Shown here piece after piece: positions 19,101 to 26,294 of a DNA stretch of 64,000 nucleotides; positions within the stretch are counted from its first letter, which is position 1, and each line of letters starts with the position of its first letter. This stretch comes from Niastella koreensis GR20-10 (GTDB taxonomy: Bacteria > Bacteroidota > Bacteroidia > Chitinophagales > Chitinophagaceae), in the NCBI RefSeq assembly GCF_000246855.1, contig NC_016609.1, forward strand, positions 4,526,001-4,590,000, given 5' to 3'. A program made the position numbers and the translations under genes. The notes below the pieces were generated by a model. That model ran no database searches. It was not told the origin of the DNA and worked only from the letters and a program-made list of their open reading frames with translations.

Positions 19101-19539
19101 CTCTTAACGCGTCCGCTACAGTAGCCACCGGCTGATCGCCCAATCTGGCCAGGTTTACACTGGCTACAGACCCGGTAATATTTCTTTGACGCTGGGAGCC
19201 GTAACCAATTACAATTACGTCATCCATCTGGGAGTCGGCCTTGGTCAACATTACATCTATGGTAGGATGTGCTCCTACTTTTACTTCTTTGGAAGCATAT
19301 GCAATGTGTGTAAACTCAATTGTTTGCTCGGGAGTGGCCATCACCTTGAACTTACCTTCTTTATCGGTAATTACGTTGCCGGCCGTTCCCTTAACGATTA
19401 CGGTTACGCCAGGTACGGGTTTGCCTTCGATGTCGGTAACCTGTCCGGTCACCGGTCTCGCCTGGGCAAAGGCGCCCGCTGCCAGCAGCATCAGCAGGAA
19501 AAATGAAAGGGAGAACTTTTTTGTTTGTTGCAGATTCAT
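16186..19539 (-). CDS. SusC/RagA-family TonB-dependent outer-membrane transporter (SusC1)
   Basis: 1117 residues. In order: signal peptide (about 1-25), carboxypeptidase-regulatory-like domain (about 28-105: VTGQVTDIEGKPVPGV), TonB box (DDVIVIGYGSQ, about 107-117), plug domain (about 120-240, with the family marker VESITVLRDATAAIYGSRAS) and a 22-strand barrel to the C-terminal aromatic (GVNLGF). It imports oligosaccharides into the periplasm using TonB energy. susD1 follows directly. Upstream, DUF3826 is 170 bp away with no terminator seen, so the operon probably starts at the promoter near 20840. Confidence 0.95.
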   Translation of the reverse strand: MNLQQTKKFSLSFFLLMLLAAGAFAQARPVTGQVTDIEGKPVPGVTVIVKGTAGNVITDKEGKFKVMATPEQTIEFTHIAYASKEVKVGAHPTIDVMLTKADSQMDDVIVIGYGSQRQRNITGSVASVNLARLGDQPVATVADALRGQVPGLNVQAPGTGMRPGATPTVTVRQQFNWGKDGGSPSPLIVIDDVIQVDPSTGLSSLDRFNMLDLSEVESITVLRDATAAIYGSRASQGAIIIKTKKGKIGAPKISYSGKFETNNAVSFAKTQSAYDYGIFTNRFGRALNWSAEKFFSPAELETMKSLNYDWLDHAWSAANAMQHSVTVSGGAERATYFFGGSYYTQGANLGVNKFNRYSFRAGTDVTVANGLKFSATLGANNSDLHKSFTKLNIGDAYSQGSEQADFSVLQHTPKYIPWSWNVNGKDQWVSPSAGPNQVVSIPSSGKLPNTNYFALLNNGSSTSTQTFNYNANLSLAYDIPFIKGLSVKGVYAIQSTNSKTDQAQLPFILVNNVDGAKQDKHLYNDSTNWSAPTVNNKQSRASFVSSTGTTSQMNFFVNYERTFGDHSISFVASGERAKNTYYDNTLFYNTPGLGVYNGTSVTAGTIDPTLTISHKVESGSLSYLGRLNYAYKSRYLFQFIFRSDASSRFAPKNYWGKFPMASAGWVISDEDWFKDNVGFVNFLKIRGSMGITGNDNVKPWKWLQTYTILPGTGIGFGSNGGQFTNGVTPEVVPNPDIKWDKNVQHNLGLDFSLLKNRLSVNIDKYWNNYSNLLTLMTGALGVPWSVGGGFAEQNYSNANAWGEEITVTWKDRIANKVDYSISMNFGIGDNKTTKYFDQAIKYPADMATRKQVGNSSTNIPVYGLRVWKNTSTGDGILRTDDDINNYWQYLTDNANKSGVAGAAPGYNGISTKAGMKKGMVAYQDIRGAINADGTYGGPNGNIEGSTQDYDLLKKDNRTYGISTNLNFAYKGITLQAQIATSWGGYNTIDWIRNSTSSTAGAIWAQSILANYMYDSTDNPNGKYPNMVNADFGGTSSDAAFWKVPSFRMYVRTMSIGYTLPKNLVKRARLDNARLYLSGNNLWDFYNPYPHHYRNMYDNLTISYPTLRTWALGVNLGF

Positions 19540-19709
19540 ACAGCATTAGTTTTTAGGACTGAAAAAACTTTTTTGCAATGTCCTTGCGAGTGATTGATTT
19601 AGGATTTAGGAAGTCTATCATACAATTTTAAGTGATTGCGACTACAGATAAGTGTTATTCAAACACACTTCCCCGTCGCTATTGGAAAATACTTAGTAAA
19701 TGCTAGATA

Positions 19710-20423
19710 TTAACTTTGTTTGGCAGCTTCTTTCTTCGCCTTGATCCGCTCCATCCACTCCTTTTCTGCCTGTTTCATATCAACGCCGGCTTTAGCCAGA
19801 TAATTGTTGATGCGACCTTTGTATTTTCCAAACCAGGCGTGTTTTTTATCAGATGATTCGGCATCCATCGCATGCTCACGCGCCTCGGTTAACCAATCGA
19901 GTATCTGCTTCTTTTGCTCTGCGGTTAAATTTGGTAACATCTCATTGTAAGCCGTCATGGTAACGTTTAATACGTTGTAGGTCATACCATTTTTAATACC
20001 CTCTATTTGTTCGGGCGTACAAAGCTTTGCTAACTTAGCAAGATATTTTGCATGTAATTTTTCCAGGTCCTTATCAGCATCGGCTGTCAGCTTCTCAATC
20101 TCAGCTTTGTCTTTATCTGTCAATACAGAATCCTTCGCTTTGATCTCCTTGATCTTCGCATTGCGGGTGTCGTGGATACTACCCAGCGCAATGTATTGAT
20201 CGGCCACAACAGCCGATACCTTTTTATTAAAGACAGCATCAGTACTACCTAACGCTGCAACGATCTTGTCAGCTCTTTTGGCAATTACATCTTTGTACTC
20301 TTCTTTTGTTTGTGTGGGGGCAGTTGTTTGTGCAGAAACCAGACTTACAGACAGCACCATCATTAATATGGTAAGCGCCATCAATGCTACATATAAACTT
20401 CCTGTACGTTTCATCATAGACAT
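19710..20423 (-). CDS. DUF3826-family secreted protein
   Basis: 237 residues. The signal peptide is strong, with cleavage likely after SLVSAQ (about 31). The mature part is highly charged, alpha-helical and rich in Lys and Glu, with motifs KLCTPEQIEGIKNGMTYN and LTAEQKKQILDWLTEARE that match DUF3826, a family found beside pectin-active genes in Bacteroidota. Its role is unknown; a periplasmic accessory or binding function is possible. It appears to be the first gene of the susC1 operon, preceded by an unusually long leader (about 400 nt) from the motif-bearing promoter. Confidence 0.75.
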   Translation of the reverse strand: MSMMKRTGSLYVALMALTILMMVLSVSLVSAQTTAPTQTKEEYKDVIAKRADKIVAALGSTDAVFNKKVSAVVADQYIALGSIHDTRNAKIKEIKAKDSVLTDKDKAEIEKLTADADKDLEKLHAKYLAKLAKLCTPEQIEGIKNGMTYNVLNVTMTAYNEMLPNLTAEQKKQILDWLTEAREHAMDAESSDKKHAWFGKYKGRINNYLAKAGVDMKQAEKEWMERIKAKKEAAKQS

Positions 20424-20942
20424 AGCGAAAAATACGCTAACGGACCATTAGCCGAAAGCTCTTTTTCTTTTTAGTTAAGTATGCTTTTATTTCTAACTAT
20501 CTGTTTTAATGATTGCGTGTAACGAACCTGGCATTCGATAAACAGTACATGTGTTCAACGGAACTGGTTTTTGAACGCTGTTGATTTTGTAGCGTGGGAC
20601 CTAAGCCTGTCTTGTTGATTTGAGTAGATTTCGCAAGGAGAGTGTTTGGTTTGACCGGATATTGCGCTGGTGATATTGGTGGCTAAAGAATGCCATATCA
20701 AACTGTGCGAATAAGGAAGACCGGGCAAGCAAACGCTTCATATGCTCAATCGTTTCAATCTTCTTCAGATTACAATGGATCAGGATCACTTAACCAATAT
20801 TAGCATTGTTCTCTGCTATCTATTCATTATTCCCGAATAAAGGTACAAGTGCCCCTATCTGAAAACAATGTAAGGTTTCACTAAAATGATGGAATATTTT
20901 ACTATTTTTTAACAAACGCCCGGTAATACTTTTTAATATGAA
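20424..20942. other. Long leader/intergenic region upstream of the DUF3826-SusC1 operon
   Basis: 519 bp between DUF3826 and the 3' end of the GH2 gene. The right end holds a promoter and the shared 39-nt element (20838-20904). Between promoter and gene there are about 400 nt with no clear hairpin. One 62-codon minus-strand frame (20601-20789, ATG about 40 nt after the inferred transcript start) lies in this leader. It has no recognised motif or signal peptide and is not called as a gene. Confidence 0.5.
20838..20904 (-). promoter_or_regulatory. Promoter with shared 39-nt operator element, site A
   Basis: On the minus strand a TTG (20868-20866) is spaced exactly 20 nt from TACCTTTA (20845-20838), matching the Bacteroidota TTG/TAnnTTTG promoter at 7 of 8 positions in the -7 box. 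Starting on that TTG and running upstream, bases 20866-20904 match site B (54082-54120) at 35 of 39 ungapped positions and site C (43375-43413) at about 29. The plus-strand core is AAATGATGGAATAT. The location directly upstream of -33 fits an activator site. Confidence 0.65.
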
Positions 20943-23357
20943 TTAGTGTGTTTGAAGTACAGTAGTAGCTGATGGCAAACCAGGGGAGCTGAATGTTACC
21001 TGAATGTTTCCTGTTTCGGGTTTTGCCTGAATAATGGCGAGACATAAACCGTTGTAAGCCTTATGGGAGGCAGCTTTAAACGATTCCAAACTGGCGGGAT
21101 AACCATTGTCCATTCCGGCCAATGTTCCTTTACCAACGATTTCAACGGTTATTTTATTGTCGGCAGCAGGCACCAAATTGCCATTTTTATCCAAAATCCG
21201 AACGGTGATAAAAGACAGGTCTTTTCCGTCGGCATGGAGGATTTTTTTATCTGGCACTATTTCGAGCCTTGCCGGAATACCTGCAGTATTGATGGTTTTT
21301 GTACTAACTATATTGCCGTTTTTACGGCTCACGGCTTTTAACGTTCCGGGTTCGTATTTTACACGCCATTGTACGTGAAAATCAAGTGGTTGCTTTTTAC
21401 GAACACCCATTGAGCGATTGTTCAGGTACAGTTCCACTTCATCGGCATTATTATAATAGGCCCACACATCCACTTCCTTACCTGCTTCCCAGTTCCAATG
21501 CGGTAACAGGTGCAAAACTGTTTTGCTGGTCCATTCACTCTGATACATATAATAGGCATCCTTGGGAAAACCCGCCAGATCAACAATTCCGTAATAAGAA
21601 CTTCTTGCCGGCCAGGGATATGGTACCGGTTCCCCCAGGAAATCGAAACCCGACCATACAAACAACCCTGATAAAAAATCATATTGTTTTATTATACGCC
21701 AGGTTTGTTCGTGGGTGGAGCCCCAATACGCTGCTACATTATCATATGCGGAAACTGTATAGTCAGGGTTGCCAGGCGACACAAATTTTTGCCCCTTTAA
21801 AGGCCAGAACCGTACACTGTCTGCCGGCATATCATAATGCCCGCGACTTGCCAGGGCCGACATGGTTTCGGTGGCCAGGAATTTTTTACCAGGATATCTC
21901 TGCAGAAAATCAGGATACAACTGCTGATTATAGTTCATTCCCATCAAGTCTAATGCATTGGCCTGGTAAATAAAGTTTTTAGTAGTATCGGTTTCAGTAA
22001 GGGCCGAGGTAACCGGTCTTGTTGTATCGAGCGCTTTTACAATACCAACCAGCTCTTTGGTAAGCGGAATACCCGTACTATCAAACTGTTCGCGGATCTC
22101 ATTGCCAATGCTCCAGATGATCACCGAAGGGTGATTCTTGTCTCTTTTTACCTGGTCTTCCAGGTCCTGTTTATGCCATTGATCAAAATCGATGTTGTAA
22201 TCGAACTTGTTCTTTTTCTTATGCCACATATCAAAAGCTTCATCCAACACCAGGAACCCCATTTTATCGCACAGGGCCAGCCATTCCGGAGCAGGTGGAT
22301 TATGCGCCGTACGAATGGCGTTGCAGCCCATATCTTTCAGGATCTGTAACTGCCGCTCCATGGCGCGTTCATTTACGGCGGCGCCCAATGCACCCAGATC
22401 GTGGTGCATACATACACCCAGTATTTTCATTGGCCTGCCATTCAGGGAGAAGCCTTTTTGTACATCAAAATCAAAATAACGAATCCCAAACGGCGTTACA
22501 TATTCATCCACCACTTTGCCATTCACCATCACTTTTGTTACCGCCTTATATAAATAGGGATTTTCAACAGACCATAAGATGGGTTTATTAATGGCAGTGG
22601 AATAACTATAGGTAGCCTTGCCCGCCGGCCAGCCGGGTGCGCCATGCAACCAGGCAATGCCTTTACTTACATATTTGCCCGATGCATCATAAATAGTCGT
22701 AAACAGGGTGCCATGTCCTAATTGCCCGGTTGTGTTATTTATGGTTGATTGAATATTAACTATCGCTACATTATTATTTACCGTTGGGGCTGTAATAAAA
22801 GTGCCCCACTGATCGATGGCTATTTTATTGGTAAGTACCAGCCGCACATTGCGGTAAATACCCGAGCCGGTATACCACCGGGAATTGGGTTGCAGGGAAT
22901 TGTCTACTTTAACGGCAATTACCTGTTGGGCAGAACCGGGGTTACAATACGGGGTGATATCATACCCGAATGAAACATAACCATTGGGCCGTTTGCCCAG
23001 GTAATGACCATTTACCCATACTTCACTGTTACGATATACGCCGTCAAACTCAATAAACACATTTTGATTTTCCGCGCCTGCCGGCAGCGTAAATGTTTTG
23101 CGGTACCAGCCAATACCCGTTGGCAGGGCCGCCTGGTTCGGCGTACCCGGATTTTTTTCACTGAACTCCCCTTCTATACTCCAGTCGTGCGGCAGATTAA
23201 GCGTTCGCCAGTTATCATCACGGTAACCCGGTTCTTTCGCAATTGACGTATCTCCTAACCAGAATTTCCAGTTGGGATTGAAGTCGATGATGGTTCGTTG
23301 GGCAGAGGCAATGTAGTTGCTTAACAGGGCTGCTACTATATAGAAATATCTTTTCAT
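20943..23357 (-). CDS. GH2 beta-galactosidase-type glycosidase, secreted
   Basis: 804 residues with signal peptide (1-20, ending IASAQ). Modules: jelly-roll sugar-binding domain (about 20-180, NLPHDWSIEGEF), Ig-like domain (about 190-290), TIM barrel (about 295-580), then DUF4982-like and bacterial Ig-like C-terminal domains (about 600-804). Catalytic residues are Glu420 in WSIGNEI (acid/base) and Glu497 in LATETMSA (nucleophile). Typical beta-galactosidase markers are CNAIRTAHNPPAPEW and VWSGFDFLGEP. It follows the GH43-like gene across a repeat-filled linker, so the two probably share the promoter at 24622. A beta-galactosidase acting on galactan or arabinogalactan side chains is likely. 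Confidence 0.9.
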   Translation of the reverse strand: MKRYFYIVAALLSNYIASAQRTIIDFNPNWKFWLGDTSIAKEPGYRDDNWRTLNLPHDWSIEGEFSEKNPGTPNQAALPTGIGWYRKTFTLPAGAENQNVFIEFDGVYRNSEVWVNGHYLGKRPNGYVSFGYDITPYCNPGSAQQVIAVKVDNSLQPNSRWYTGSGIYRNVRLVLTNKIAIDQWGTFITAPTVNNNVAIVNIQSTINNTTGQLGHGTLFTTIYDASGKYVSKGIAWLHGAPGWPAGKATYSYSTAINKPILWSVENPYLYKAVTKVMVNGKVVDEYVTPFGIRYFDFDVQKGFSLNGRPMKILGVCMHHDLGALGAAVNERAMERQLQILKDMGCNAIRTAHNPPAPEWLALCDKMGFLVLDEAFDMWHKKKNKFDYNIDFDQWHKQDLEDQVKRDKNHPSVIIWSIGNEIREQFDSTGIPLTKELVGIVKALDTTRPVTSALTETDTTKNFIYQANALDLMGMNYNQQLYPDFLQRYPGKKFLATETMSALASRGHYDMPADSVRFWPLKGQKFVSPGNPDYTVSAYDNVAAYWGSTHEQTWRIIKQYDFLSGLFVWSGFDFLGEPVPYPWPARSSYYGIVDLAGFPKDAYYMYQSEWTSKTVLHLLPHWNWEAGKEVDVWAYYNNADEVELYLNNRSMGVRKKQPLDFHVQWRVKYEPGTLKAVSRKNGNIVSTKTINTAGIPARLEIVPDKKILHADGKDLSFITVRILDKNGNLVPAADNKITVEIVGKGTLAGMDNGYPASLESFKAASHKAYNGLCLAIIQAKPETGNIQVTFSSPGLPSATTVLQTH

Positions 23358-23370
23358 TAAAATGCTTTTT

Positions 23371-23460
23371 TAGTCAGTAGTGAGTAGTCAGTAGTGAGTT
23401 GGTTCACGATTACTCGGAATTCTAAAAAATAGCGAGTTCACTCACTACTCACTACTCACT
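23371..23460. repeat. Short-word inverted repeat linker (second copy of the GTGAGT-type tract)
   Basis: Words AGTCAGTAGTGAGT on the left and CACTCACTACTCACTACTCAC on the right flank a 40-nt non-repeated centre and can pair. The vocabulary is almost that of 4311-4404, 19 kb away. It fills the whole linker between the GH2 and GH43-like genes. Confidence 0.6.
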
Positions 23461-24559
23461 ATTTTACAAACTCAACTTCACTTTTACCTAAGTCTTTTGA
23501 AGTAGCCACCGCTATTCCCCGCTGCTCTTTGTTATTTACGCCGCAGTAAAAATGGTATACAACCCCGTTATATTTAACCACGAACGATTTATGGGCATAG
23601 CGCTCATCATAGGACGTGGAAGATTCTATGAGGTTGGCGCCCTGCCAGTCGGTCCAGTGAACGAGGTCATAGGAACAGGCAAAACGGTTAAAGGCTCCTT
23701 TACGGTCCTGCCAGAACGCGCCAAAGTAAAACATTACATATACATTACCGATCTGTTGAATAACCGCATCGCCTGTAATGCCCACCGGGTGATGCATCAC
23801 AGGTTCCGCCCCGTAGCGTTTCCAATGCACCATATCATCAGACACTGCCATGCCGATGCGTTCAAACCAACGCGTTTTCTTATTGTCTTTTGCCGAATCG
23901 CCATTGGCATTATAATACATAACAAAGGAATGACCGGTAATTTTTTGTTTATCCCAGATAACAGAACTTTTGAATTGTTTTTTATTTTCCCACCACCGCA
24001 CATCGTTGTCCCTGGAAGTAAGAACCGGTTGAGATTGCCGTTCGAATTCATGTGGCGTTGATGGATCCTTTGCAGAATAAGCCATCCCCAGTGATAACAA
24101 GCCTGCCTCGTAGCCGGTTTCTCGGCCACCGAAATACGACATCCAGTATTTTTTATTGTATGGTTGCCATTGGTAACTGCCACCAAACTGAATATCTTCC
24201 AATGCCGGGTAACCGGCTTTTTGACTGGCATCCCACAAAGTAGTATCGGCAGAAAAAGACAGTAGTTTGCCTTTTGTAGTCCAGTGCAGGAAGTCTTTAC
24301 TTTCAGAAAGCCACGTTTCATACCCGCGACCATTGAAGATCACATAGGTCATGAACCAGTTCTTTCCCTTGCGAAAAACGGTTGGACAGTCGAGTTTTTT
24401 ACTATTATCCGCAGGCACTACCACCAGCCCATATTTATAAGGTGTTTTCACCTGTTCGTAAATACGCTGCATTACCGAATCGGGTACGGTTGAATCCGTT
24501 TGCGCCCAGGCCGCCAGCATACATACCTGTAGTAAAATAACTCCGATGCATTTTTTCAC
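23459..24559 (-). CDS. GH43/GH130-like five-bladed propeller glycosidase, secreted
   Basis: About 366 residues from the proposed start. Propeller motifs typical of the GH43/GH32/GH130 superfamily recur: LDCPTVFRKGKNWFMTY (candidate catalytic Asp), SESKDFLHW, SDDMVHWKRYG, YDLVHWTDW, and a C-terminal KSFVVKYNGVVYHFYCGV blade. The longest open frame begins at 24640, but a GTG at 24559 gives a 20-residue signal peptide ending AAWAQ, and an exact -7 box (24622-24629) lies inside the longer frame. The GTG is therefore chosen. Family between GH43 and GH130-like is not settled. Likely co-transcribed with the GH2 gene downstream. Confidence 0.75.
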   Translation of the reverse strand: MKKCIGVILLQVCMLAAWAQTDSTVPDSVMQRIYEQVKTPYKYGLVVVPADNSKKLDCPTVFRKGKNWFMTYVIFNGRGYETWLSESKDFLHWTTKGKLLSFSADTTLWDASQKAGYPALEDIQFGGSYQWQPYNKKYWMSYFGGRETGYEAGLLSLGMAYSAKDPSTPHEFERQSQPVLTSRDNDVRWWENKKQFKSSVIWDKQKITGHSFVMYYNANGDSAKDNKKTRWFERIGMAVSDDMVHWKRYGAEPVMHHPVGITGDAVIQQIGNVYVMFYFGAFWQDRKGAFNRFACSYDLVHWTDWQGANLIESSTSYDERYAHKSFVVKYNGVVYHFYCGVNNKEQRGIAVATSKDLGKSEVEFVK

Positions 24560-24621
24560 TATCGTTGTTTTAGTGTAGATGGGCGTCCCGGTAAAAAAGT
24601 TGGCACCACCATCAATTTTTG

Positions 24622-24629
24622 CAAAGATA
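24622..24629 (-). promoter_or_regulatory. -7 promoter element of the GH43-like/GH2 operon
   Basis: TATCTTTG on the minus strand is an exact match to the Bacteroidota -7 consensus TAnnTTTG. No clear TTG is seen 19-21 nt upstream. Transcription would start near 24615, about 55 nt before the GTG start at 24559. Confidence 0.5.
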
Positions 24630-24731
24630 TAAGCGTACATAATACATTTATCGAAGGAAGACTGTTTTCCATGACGTCTAAAACTTATTTACTACTTTTA
24701 ACACCCATAATACTGCTCAAAACAAGCCGTC

Positions 24732-26153
24732 ATGAAAAAATGCTTCCACCCCCCTAAAAAAACCATCTTTATCGCTCTCCTGGCGCTTTCAGCGTTTAAA
24801 AATACAAAAGCCCAGCCAATTGCCTTTCCCGGTGCGGAAGGTTATGGCAAATATGCAAGCGGCGGCCGCGGTGGTAAAGTAGCAGTTGTCACCAATTTAC
24901 ACGACGATGGCCCCGGCAGTTTACGGCAGGCCCTGGCTGCTTACCCCGATGAACCCCTTACCGTTGTTTTCCAGGTTTCGGGCATCATTGAATTAACAAC
25001 CCCGCTGACGCTGAAAAGATCGAATATAACCATTGCCGGCCAAACGGCGCCGGGCGATGGCATTTGTTTAAAGGGACATTCCTTTATTATCAATGGCGCC
25101 AATAAAGGCCGTAACCACGGCAATATCATTATCCGGTACATCCGGAGCAGACCGGGCAGCACGTATTACCTGGGTGTATATGGACTTGACATCGAGAACT
25201 GTCACGATATTATTGTTGACCATTGTTCATTCAGCTGGGCCAATGAAGAAGTGGTGGCCGCCTACGACACTAAAAATATCACCATTCAATGGTGTATTGT
25301 AAGCGAAGGTTTATATGAAGCCGGGCATCACAAAGGACACCGGTCGTATGGTGGCGTATGGGGCGGACAAAACGCCTCATTTCATCACAACCTGTACGCG
25401 CACCTGAACAACCGCACGGTGCGCTTTAATGGCGCCCGGGCGCACGACACCATAGCGCTGGTCGATTACCGCAATAACGTGAATTATAACTGGGGCAGCG
25501 CCAATGCCTGTTATGGCGGGGATATAAAGATCCCTGGCGGCGTATCGCAGGTGAATATGGTGAACAATTATTATCAACCCGGCCCGGCAACCAATGACAC
25601 GTTAAAATTCCTGCACGTTTTATATGCCAAAAACCCCGATAACCGGGTTGGTCAATGGTATGTTGCCGGCAATGTGATGGCTGGCAATAAAGAACTCACA
25701 AAAGACAACTGGAAAGGGATCGATCTGGCAGAACTGCCTGAAGAAAGCCGCCCGCTGGCAAAAGCCGATTCTGCATTTGTTACCCTAAAAATAGGTAACC
25801 AGCAAAGCGCCAAAGACGCATTGGCCGCGGTACTGGCCGGCGCCGGCGCTACCCTGCCCCAACGGGATTCTACCGATATCCGCGTTATATATGAGGTGCA
25901 ACACAAGATCGCTTCGGGTAAAGGCGTATTTGGCAAAGCCGGTATCATCGATAGCCCAATGGCTGTTGGTGGCTGGGCCACTTATAAACAAGGCAAGGTC
26001 TTAAAAGATACTGATGGCGATGGCATTCCTGATAGCTGGGAAAAAGAACATAACTTAAATCCGAAAGATGCGAAGGATGGGAATGCGGTTACTACGGAAG
26101 GATACACCAATTTGGAGATGTATCTGAATAGCGTGGTGCTTCCTGGTTCTTAA
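24732..26153 (+). CDS. Polysaccharide lyase family 1 pectate lyase, secreted
   Basis: 473 residues; a second PL1 paralogue in the locus. Signal peptide ends near residue 28 (NTKAQ). The family opening AFPGAEGYGKYASGGRGGKV is followed by ladder motifs (RSNITIAGQTAPGDG, DIIVDHCSFSWANEE, NASFHHNLYAHLNNRTVRF, ALVDYRNNVNYNWG) and a Ca-binding DTDGDGIPDSWE tail near residue 425, as in the PL1 at 12187. It is the only plus-strand enzyme in the first 32 kb and is transcribed divergently from the GH43-like gene. A possible -7 word TACTTTTA (24693-24700) precedes it. It ends at a bidirectional terminator. Confidence 0.92.
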   Translation: MKKCFHPPKKTIFIALLALSAFKNTKAQPIAFPGAEGYGKYASGGRGGKVAVVTNLHDDGPGSLRQALAAYPDEPLTVVFQVSGIIELTTPLTLKRSNITIAGQTAPGDGICLKGHSFIINGANKGRNHGNIIIRYIRSRPGSTYYLGVYGLDIENCHDIIVDHCSFSWANEEVVAAYDTKNITIQWCIVSEGLYEAGHHKGHRSYGGVWGGQNASFHHNLYAHLNNRTVRFNGARAHDTIALVDYRNNVNYNWGSANACYGGDIKIPGGVSQVNMVNNYYQPGPATNDTLKFLHVLYAKNPDNRVGQWYVAGNVMAGNKELTKDNWKGIDLAELPEESRPLAKADSAFVTLKIGNQQSAKDALAAVLAGAGATLPQRDSTDIRVIYEVQHKIASGKGVFGKAGIIDSPMAVGGWATYKQGKVLKDTDGDGIPDSWEKEHNLNPKDAKDGNAVTTEGYTNLEMYLNSVVLPGS

Positions 26154-26227
26154 GCGGCAGTTATTGGGTTCGTAGGTTATTAAGTTCGTTAGTTATTGAG
26201 TTGGTTAGTTTAAATACATCAATATTA

Positions 26228-26266
26228 AAAAAGGCTGAACGCTAAGAAATTGTGTTCAGCCTTTTT
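26228..26266. terminator. Bidirectional terminator between convergent PL1 and GH2 genes
   Basis: An 8-bp GC-containing stem (GGCTGAAC 26233-26240, GTTCAGCC 26254-26261) is extended by A-run/T-run pairs on both sides and has a 13-nt loop. A run of T follows on each strand, so it can serve both converging transcripts. Confidence 0.85.
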
Positions 26267-26294
26267 TATTTGCCTATTGCTTATTGCCTATTGT

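Noticed and set aside
20601-20789. 62-codon minus-strand frame in the DUF3826 leader
   Set aside because: No signal peptide, domain or typical codon use. Kept only as a note because it lies after the inferred transcript start.
24650-24700. Possible fourth copy of the 39-nt element near the GH43-like/PL1 divergent promoters
   Set aside because: Only the distal TTACTA part and AT-richness match; the GATGGAA core is absent.
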